From positions 1 to 51,606 of the forward strand of contig CAKOGP040000613.1 in the NCBI GenBank assembly GCA_933822405.4: 51,606 nt of DNA. Reading direction: 5' to 3'. The stretch is from Cylindrotheca closterium. Taxonomy: Eukaryota > Bacillariophyta > Bacillariophyceae > Bacillariales > Bacillariaceae. The notes beneath the pieces are model-generated. The model saw nothing but the letters and a program-made list of their open reading frames with translations. It made no database searches and was not told where the DNA came from. Position 1 is the stretch's first letter; each line of letters starts with the position of its first letter. Below, in pieces: positions 44,451-51,606 of this stretch. The position numbers were made by a program, and so were the translations under genes.

Positions 44451-44474
44451 TGCTACCAGTACCAGGTACCTACG
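44451..44474. repeat. GTAC palindrome downstream of HAD gene
   Basis: GCTACCAGTACCAGGTACCTAC is a single GTAC-rich palindromic stretch between the HAD gene and the retroelement block. It is one of the few such sites not clearly upstream of a gene. Confidence 0.7.
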
Positions 44475-44558
44475 TCTCATCAGAAAAAAAAATAAAAGCA
44501 AGTGGCCCGTCCAGACCACGCACTAATTGGGTTGATTTTTAGCGATTGCTCATCCTTC

Positions 44559-47170
44559 TCAATCGCTTTGGATTTCGCAGACTCCAATGGGGCCTAAAAG
44601 AGTTTCAATGATGTTTTTGGGCTGACAGTTGTTACTAGCTGTTGGCCCCCAATCCCGCCATGAGGCATCTCCCTTGGCCATTTTCGATTGTGACTGTGGC
44701 TCTTTTCGCCACTGATTGTCTGTGGGTCGATTCGGTCGGAAGACCTTGTCAATGTTGTGGCTGAGGACGGCTCGTTGATTTGTCAAGGGATTGCTTGGAT
44801 GGTCTTGGCCCATGCCAACAAAATCGTCCACAAATACTTCCATCTTCTTCAATGGGCGCTGGTAAGTCAGTGGCTGGTGAGATTTTGGTATAGGTCTCAC
44901 TACTTGTGCGTCCCTCACTTCAAAGTCAGTGATGGCTGCTGCCTTTCCCAAAGGATGCGGTGGCACTCGCTTGTTTTGTTGCAAGTCAACATTTGTCAAG
45001 TCGGCAACGGTTTCCGTGAAAGCACAGAACCATGGAGGACTTTCCAGCCAACCCATTGGAAGCACAAGTGGTAGTGCAACCAATTGTGGAAGTCCCTCAA
45101 AACGCGGTAAAATGACCCCAAGCTTGAGTGCGCCGGTAGTTGACAGTCGGATGCGATAGAAACCATCCGACATGTCGTTCTTGTACATGTAAACTGGCCC
45201 ATAGTCCGGGTTTGCCTTCATGAGTGCCTCGCGGATGCGTAGTGGGGCCGTGCCAAATTGCATAGCTCCCTCTGGGGCAAGTTTCATTGTCTCGTTGTTG
45301 AGTCCCCAGAACAAATAATCAACAATCATCCGCAGTCTTCTGTTATCTTGTGGTATGCAGCCAATTGGAGAAAGGCGAAGTCCTTTCTCGTCCTTGATGG
45401 TGTCATATGGAAGTAGGATCCAAAATCCCTTCCTTCCAAAATCCAAAAACTCCTCCATCAGAAACTCTTTGAATTCGTTTGCTGATGAGTGACAGCCCTG
45501 AGCGACTCGCATGTCGAGTTGGCTCTGGCTCCATGGCTCCGAATGAACCACCACAGGAGCCCCATTTTTCATTACTCGGTGTAGCATTGGTGCGGCGGGG
45601 TGCGGAAGCTTATCAATATCTGGTGCAGCATCATCTGAACGGAATAAACGAGCAGTGACTTGCCAACCGTGTTTTAAATAAGTTTCATTAGCCAACGCAA
45701 CCAGCTCACCTATAGTATTAGCACTACCTCCAATTAAAGTAGATCGTAACGAAAGTGGGTCCGATTGAGATGGCCTGCAAGAATCCGATGATTCCCGGCC
45801 TCCATCTCACTTATTCTTATTCACATAATCCTTCATTGCGGTTGCTTCCTCGTCAGTCAGCTTACAATGGGAATGCTTACGTTCACAGTTCTCCTTGCAT
45901 TCGCCCTTTGTGTGCCAAATGAGGCACAGTTCCCTTCCGTTGGCGTGCTTTGGAGGCTGTTTGCCTGTCCATTTGATTAACTTAGTAGTAGTTCGTCCGG
46001 TGTAGCGATGTTCTTCGTTCACGTCAGGATTTTTTACTGATTCGCCCAGGCTCTTCTTCTTGGCCCTTTCCTTCTCTCTCTTCAGCTGACTCTCAGTCTT
46101 GTCTCCTGTTCCACCAGGTCTTACAGAGTCCTTGGCGACAACAAACAAGCTAGACTCTGGTAGGCTTCCTCCATGGTAGCATGTCTCCATGTAGGTGCCC
46201 AAGTCTGGAAGGTTTTTTTCTGCGTTCGTGCCGGACCTCACCAAGCGCTCAAAGTAACGATCAATTCAGGAATAGATTCCGAAGAGGAACCGCTCGAGTG
46301 CTCGCTCCTGTTGGGACACTTCCATTTTTTGTGCGATCGAATCCACATTCTTTGCAAACTTTTCGTACACGGCTGTCAGTGGATGTGTTTTTCCAAACAC
46401 TACACGGTAGAATACCCGCATACCATTGACCATCTCATGGAACTCCATGGGATCCCTTGGGAAGATAGCGTGCTTGATCTTGTTGTGGGCTTGATGATCC
46501 TTTATTGACGCGGTCGTCTTCTCGCCTGTCAACCAGTAATCGCTCTTGTTGTAATCGTTGATCGCGTTTGCATTTTTGTAGTGCTGGAAACAGACACTAT
46601 TAAACACGTTCAACCCCTTTTCAACGTCGCCGCGCGAACAAAATTCCAATTCCACCAGGCTCTTGATTACTCGGGCTGAAACGATGAATTCCAAATTGAG
46701 ATTCAATTTTTTGGCCTCATCATCCAGCAGGGACTGCACAATTCCAATTGATTCGTGCTTCTTACACTTTGCTAGCTCATGCCAGAGGATGGGAAGCTGC
46801 GCTGAGGTCGTAGTACCAGCCACTCTCTTCAGATAGGAGAGTCTTGTGGGCCACTTCTTTTCCACTGTATTTGGGGGCACCTTGTCCGATGCTTGTCCAT
46901 GCATGCCCGCTACCACTACCTCCGAAAGCGATTCCACGGAGGTCTTTGTTGTCTTATTACTCTCCTCCACGGCTGCCAAGGTCTTGGTGAGCAATTCGTA
47001 GGTCTTGTCGGGGGGATTTCCAATTGAGTCCTCCGAGTCCAATCCGGCGAAATCCGAATTGATTACTCCGGAAACCCAGCGTCGGGCAGATGTCGCAGTG
47101 AGAACAGCGGGTTCTCCGACGTTCTTCGAAAGCTGATCTCTCCCGATGACCGTGTTCGCCACGCGCAAAT
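44559..47170 (-). pseudogene. Retroelement gag-RT frame interrupted by two in-frame TGA codons
   Basis: A single minus-strand frame of ~870 codons runs from ~47170 to the TGA at 44559-44561, broken only by TGA at 46266-46268 and 45807-45809. Part 1 (to 46266) is gag-like: helical, with TTKTSVESLSEVVV and CFQHYKNANAIND segments. Part 2 (to 45807) is basic and carries a CCCH-type zinc knuckle, CLIWHTKGECKENCERKH. Part 3 is a reverse transcriptase: RRLRMIVDYLFWGLNN, YKNDMSDGFYRI, LPLVLPMGWLESPPWFC and the catalytic box EVFVDDFVGMGQ. No protease, RNase H or integrase is visible, and RT ends early. The stops may be nonsense mutations (e.g. CGA or TGG to TGA) or a readthrough arrangement. The 5' end abuts a copia fragment. 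Confidence 0.72.
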
Positions 47171-47765
47171 GATGTGTTGATCATCCATTTCATGACTCGT
47201 AGTGATTCTGCGGAAAGTGTCAGGTGATACAACGATGTACAAAACAAATATCGCATCATGCGAACACACTTCTTCCAATCAGACTCTGTAGGTACTCGAA
47301 CTCTCAAGGCAACAATAGTAATCGTTTGATGGATATCCAAACGAGCTCTCTTAGAGACATACAGTCCCCTTGCAACAGTAGTATGAAAGATTTGACGGTA
47401 CTCAGCATTGAGTAACTTTCCTTTCCCAGCTTCCAGTAAATTGCTACCAGCTGGTGTTTCCTGCTTTGAATCCTTGTTGAACTTGACAGGAAAATCTTCC
47501 AACATGGTCTTGATATAGTCGTCCATGCGGATTTTGACTGTTCCTTTCACCAAGAAATCCAAAGTCATTCCAAGATATCTGTGTATCTTTCCTCTGACGA
47601 TTTTACATGGCTGGATCAAACCATATCTCATGTTCAACCACTCAGCAAATTCGTCATTTACTTTTGGATCCATGTGACTTGACATAAGATCATCAACATG
47701 AAATCTGATAGTTTGGGCAGGTATCGTATAATCTTGGTCAACAAATTTGCTTGCGTCTACCAGTT
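47155..47765 (-). pseudogene. Copia-type (CoDi-like) RT/RNase H fragment
   Basis: Minus-strand fragment of a Ty1/copia polyprotein. It starts inside RT at FHVDDLMSSHMDPKVNDEFA (catalytic VDD box) and continues with HRYLGMTLDF, VKIRMDDYIKTMLEDFP, TPAGSNLLEAG, FHTTVARGLYVSKRARLDI and VMKWMINTSFA, the start of RNase H. The frame then diverges from the family at ~47160, where the gag-RT element begins. It is open upstream only to a stop near 47765. Both ends are truncated, so it cannot be functional. Confidence 0.8.
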
Positions 47766-47967
47766 TCTACATACGGTACGTGACGGGAGCAGGTCCCATA
47801 TCCAGGTTACTTAGATTTCAAAAAAGGCAAATCAAAAATATTGTTCGTCATGGAGAAACTCACCGATGCTACAGGCAAAAAAAATTCACGCACATCAAAA
47901 CCCAAGTCGCAGCTCAAATACGCTATAACTTTGGTGACAACGAGAAGTAAGAGAGAGGCCTTGAACC

Positions 47968-50942
47968 ATGGCACGAGGACGGCCTTCAGGAAGCAAGAAC
48001 AAACCAGTTCATTCGGCCAGAGGAGATAGAAGATCAAGGAAGTACAAGAAACAATTGGAAGAAGAAAAAGGGGAACAACAACGACACACCGATATTTTTT
48101 CAATCAGAAAAAGAAAGCAGTGGATCCTCCCAAATGGACAGATCATCCAGTATGCAAAAAAAAATTGAAGAATCGCAAAGAATGCTTGCAGAAGTGCTTG
48201 ATCACCCGTCAATGCCCAAAGGAAAAAATGTGCCTACACTTGGTATCATTTACTCTACATCCGACAATTGGAATGTCACCTATGACATTTTGCCTACTAC
48301 AGACAATGAAGCCAAATACTACAGAAGGTCGATTATGCCTCCCAAAGGCACGCCATTGCAAGCATTTCTTGATCATGCGAAGGGTCAGTTTGAATGCTCT
48401 GCAAAGATTGTAATGCTATGTTTAGTTCAACTGATCCTTCTTTCCTTGGAATGCTCCCCACAAGCACTGCAGAAAGCTTTGAGTTTGTCTTCCCGCCACA
48501 AGGACCTGGGATGCATCGAGTCATGCTTTGTCGATTGTCACTGCAAATAGACAATCATGTCCTTTTTGGAGCATGGGCCCGTGAGGTCAATGATCTCTTG
48601 TGGGAAAAGTACTTTCAAAAGTGCAATCAGTACTATGAAGTCTTCAATGATTGGCTTGCAAAGTGGCCGTCACCTTCCTGCTATGACGGCACGGTGCCTT
48701 TGCATGCAAGGGATGGGAAGGGACAATATGATGGCCGACCAATTGTCCCCTACTCAGCATTTGGTGCAGCTGGGCATCATAATGGAATCATGATGACAGA
48801 AGGCCTGGCAAAGACACTGTTTCGGCTTGTAGAAGGCGGCAAGAGATTTCAATATAATCAGAATTCTTTTGCCGCATGGCACGATGGCGGCTTGCGAGCT
48901 GATGACACCTTCAAGCTTCCGAAGAAGGTGTATGTGACAACATCGGGAGGGAACCGGGTGAAGCCTTATGCTTCTGTACTGACTTTGCTATCACAGTGCG
49001 GAAAGATTGTTGCTGCTGTCTGGAAGACAAGCATGTCCCACGCTGCAAATAGGCTTATTCTGCCGGGACTTAAGATTGCAAGGGACCATGTTGGCGCGCC
49101 ACCTTTACGTCTACTCCAAACAGACAATTCTATAGGGGAACAAGCACCTTACTATGAAGTATTTCCAGAACTGGAGCAGGGCACAGTGGCTCGTGCTTCA
49201 CTGCCAATGATTGAAATACCGCCTGATGACATTGTTTCTTTTGATGTTGGCAGTGTCTTCAATGCTTACATCTTGACGCTAATAGACATCTTCATTCAGC
49301 ATGAGGATCAAGAAATCTACTATGGTTTGGATACAGAGTTTGAGAGAGACAGCAAACTTACAGTATTGTCGCTGGCATTCCCTCAGTCATTGAGAGGATC
49401 AGAACTAGGAACAACAATCCCTATTGCCATTGTCATTCACCTACACAAGATTGGCAAGGAGCAGTTCCCTGCTGACTTAAAGCGCCTCTTGGAGCTTCCA
49501 AGTATGATTCCAACCGGACGCTTGATTGGAGGTGATTGTAAGAAGCTAGAGGAACAGTATGGTATTAAGTTCAACAGAATGATTGAGCTAGGTAACTTGT
49601 GTCGATTGGACAATGGTGAGCTTTCAAGCTTTTCCCTTTGCAACTTGATGAAAGTGTACCTCCAGTGCATGTACCCGATGAACAAGTCAGCTGCGCAGTT
49701 GTCTAGCTATGCAAAACCAACACTGACACCTACAGACAAACAATACTGCGCACTTGATGCAGTGGTCTCACTATGGGTTTTTCACCGGACGGTAGAATCA
49801 TTAGCAAATGGCATTGGTAATCAACATCCAACTTTGCAGGTTGGGAAACGGTGTACGGTGACACATAATGCAAAAGACATTGCTTTTGGGCATCTGATCT
49901 TTGTTGGTGCCGGAGGCGAACAGATGCGGTGGGGTGGTATGACATTGGGCAGAAGGGACTGCCTTGTTGCTATTGAAAGTCTTATCGACGAAGACTTTGA
50001 ACCAAAACGAAGGAACTCGACTTGGCCAGCAACTGCAGAGACAATGAGAGAGCTTCACAACAATGTTCCCAATTTAGGACTGGCAGTGGCTGCAACGCAA
50101 GTCAGGATCCATCTAGATGGCAGTGAATGCCAACCATCGAGCACACCTGAGATGCTACGTGAGGCCACTATTCAATCTTTCCAAGTTGACAAGAGCTATC
50201 TTGATGTGCTTCTTCGGAAGGCAACTGAGGCAGTACCAATGGAAGACGGGGAAGATATTGATCTGCTGGTTGAGGGTGAAGAAACTGTGAGCAGCAGTGG
50301 GAAGAGCAACAAGGGTGAGGCTGAGACTGGTGCATTGACAAACTCGCTGCGTGATCTTTTTCACCAGCTTCATTGCCTACCATTATCAAAAGAATCTCCG
50401 GCTACTGCACATGTTCTCCAGCTGGTTCTTGTTGCAACTTTGATCAGTGACAAAGAGGATTATGCAAATGTTGTTGAGGTCTTGCAAAACAAAGGCAAAG
50501 AGGATGTTGCTGTCCACGAGTTCCACAATCGTGGCTACTGGCGGGACGTGTTCACAAGAACTTACTGGATTTCAGCCCACCAAAGAATGCCACTCTTGTA
50601 GGCCTTTGCCCACTTCTGCTTGATGAAAACCATGTGAGATATTCCGAGTTGCCAAATGCAGGTCTAACGCCAGATCACAGATACTTGTCACATAAACTGG
50701 GGGTTGAGATTGCACCAATGCCTCTATCAACCAAAGATGAGTTCCAATTGTATACTTTCCACATCAGGGGGGTTGTTGCGATGTCAAGGAATCCAAACCA
50801 AAACAACTGGGATAATCTTGCAAGAAAGTTTCTTGAGAAGGCAAATGGAAAGACAATCTTTCCAAAGACAGAAGATCAATTGAAAAAATATTTCATTCAT
50901 TGGAAACAGAACCAGTCCAAATGCCTCTTTGGAAAGGTGGTC
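47968..50942 (+). pseudogene. Transposase-like + DEDDy 3'-5' exonuclease element gene, frameshifted
   Basis: A ~990-codon gene spread over several frames. It starts MARGRPSGSKNKP (AT-hook-like) at 47968; the frame shifts at an A9 run (~48155-48163), again at ~48385-48395, and again at ~50560-50575. Frame continuity is shown by homologous-looking sequence on both sides (QYAK|KKIEESQRML; DHAKGQFE|CKDCNAMF; RDVFTR|LDFSPPKNATLVG). A central region with VYVTTSGGNRVKPY and LLQTDNSIGE resembles DDE-type transposase cores (weak inference). A following 3'-5' exonuclease domain keeps all DEDDy residues: GLDTEFE, LIGGDCKKLEEQYGI and YCALDAVVSLW. The end has WDNLARKFLEKANGKTIFPK. Such fused genes are common in algal and animal mobile elements. 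It is decayed, or the assembly has indel errors. It stops where a copia gag fragment begins. Confidence 0.7.
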
Positions 50943-50944
50943 AA

Positions 50945-51604
50945 CATTAAAAACTCAAAAGTTTTCAAGCAACTCCAAAGCCAAAAGGCGTCCTCCATTT
51001 CAGTGATTGTGAAGGCTTCGCCGTTGAGTGGTGCCATTTGGATGTACATCTCTAGGAAGTCTTCGTGGTATGTCGGAACTGACGCTTCGTTGGTTTGGAC
51101 CACGTATTGGAGCGGGACTCCGTCTCGTCTTGGCATGGTACGGAGGTAGTTCACAAACGTGGGGTGCCAATCCTCCCATGTGACGTCGTTGGTGAAGTCT
51201 TGAGGTAGTGCTTGTTGTGACATCAACTTGGAGCCATACACATATTGCTCGTGTGTTTTCATGCGTCGAAGGAGGTGGGCTGCATCAATGACTGGAAATT
51301 GTACTGTTGCTGGGTCCCGTCCCATGCGGAATTCGTCCCTGCACCATTGGATGAAGGCGCGAATATTTTTCTTGATGCCAGGCATCAATCGAATTTGCCC
51401 TTGTGCAGTAGTCATTCCTGCAAGTGTTTTGAGTTCGTCGTTAAGTTCGTCAATGGATACATCCATTGTAGTGTTAAAATCATCAGAGAATATTTCGTAA
51501 GCAATTCTCTCAGCTTGCGTGCGTCCTTGGAATAGGGTTGCATCGTTAATGCCACAAATGACCATATTGTCATGAACGGTGAAGAGAGGAGGGATGGCGG
51601 CCAT
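50945..51604 (-). pseudogene. Copia-type (CoDi-like) gag fragment
   Basis: Minus-strand frame from ATG 51604, beginning MAAIPPLFTVHDNMVICG, typical of diatom Ty1/copia gag proteins. It runs through GRTQAERIAYEIFSDDF, IDELNDELKTLAGMTTAQG, IRAFIQWCRDEFRMGRD, VTWEDWHPTFVNYLRTMPRR and FLEMYIQMAPLNGEAFTI, then leaves the family at ~50990 and ends in unrelated sequence at the junction with the exonuclease element. Only the gag N-terminal ~200 residues remain; no zinc knuckle or pol. The upstream LTR would lie beyond the right edge of the window. Confidence 0.82.
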
Positions 51605-51606
51605 GG

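Noticed and set aside
44559..47170. Alternative genetic code with TGA as sense codon
   Set aside because: Recognised host genes in the same window (SLX1, SEN54, HAD protein) end at TGA at family-consistent positions, so TGA is a stop here.
1..51606. tRNA or rRNA genes
   Set aside because: Several GTTCGAA words exist (e.g. near 19263, 32745, 37374) but none sits in a cloverleaf with an acceptor stem and anticodon arm that I could pair by eye.

Overview
The window reads as nuclear DNA of a photosynthetic stramenopile, most probably a pennate diatom (inference from the sequence). Genes are compact and short-introned (about 60-110 nt, GT-AG). At least six predicted proteins begin with a signal peptide followed by a phenylalanine at the cleavage site, the bipartite plastid presequence of diatoms. 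The gene content includes a CGLD27 homolog, a Tab2 homolog, a Tic20-like protein and an OMPDC-OPRT fusion. Copia-type (CoDi-like) retroelement fragments also fit. Exon joins given here were made by eye from splice consensus, reading frame and family similarity; summed exon lengths are multiples of three in every joined model.

Region 1 (0-13 kb): a GTCA microsatellite, a CDK9-type kinase, a plastid block on the minus strand (CGLD27, EF-hand/Tic20-like fusion, triple-RRM protein), an SLC25 carrier divergent from a TANGO6/Rtp1-like protein. Region 2 (13-23 kb): SLC35B1-type transporter, PEX6, an acidic secreted/membrane protein with RxL sites, SLX1, and a two-pore K+ channel. Region 3 (23-36 kb): globin, plastid uroporphyrinogen decarboxylase, plastid thioredoxin-like protein, an unknown protein, inositol monophosphatase, ABCF2-like ATPase divergent from tRNA-splicing SEN54, and plastid Tab2. 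Region 4 (35.5-44.3 kb): NOP58, a 1.4-kb gene-poor stretch, an unknown nuclear-looking protein, UMP synthase, a 2OG-oxygenase-like protein and a HAD phosphatase. Region 5 (44.5-51.6 kb): a nest of mobile elements, namely a gag-RT element with two in-frame TGA codons, two copia fragments, and a transposase-like plus DEDDy-exonuclease element broken by about three frameshifts.

The genes do not form an operon-like pathway; they are ordinary housekeeping and plastid genes. Recurrent themes are plastid function (import, RNA binding, psaB-type translation, tetrapyrrole synthesis, redox), RNA processing (SEN54, NOP58, RRM) and divergent gene pairs. The most unusual features are (i) clusters of GTAC-cored palindromes (TACCGGTA, GGTACC, GTACCAGGTAC) that recur in intergenic and mostly upstream DNA across the whole window, (ii) an EF-hand pair fused to a Tic20-like membrane domain, (iii) the gag-RT reading frame interrupted only by TGA, and (iv) the frameshifted exonuclease element lying between two copia fragments.
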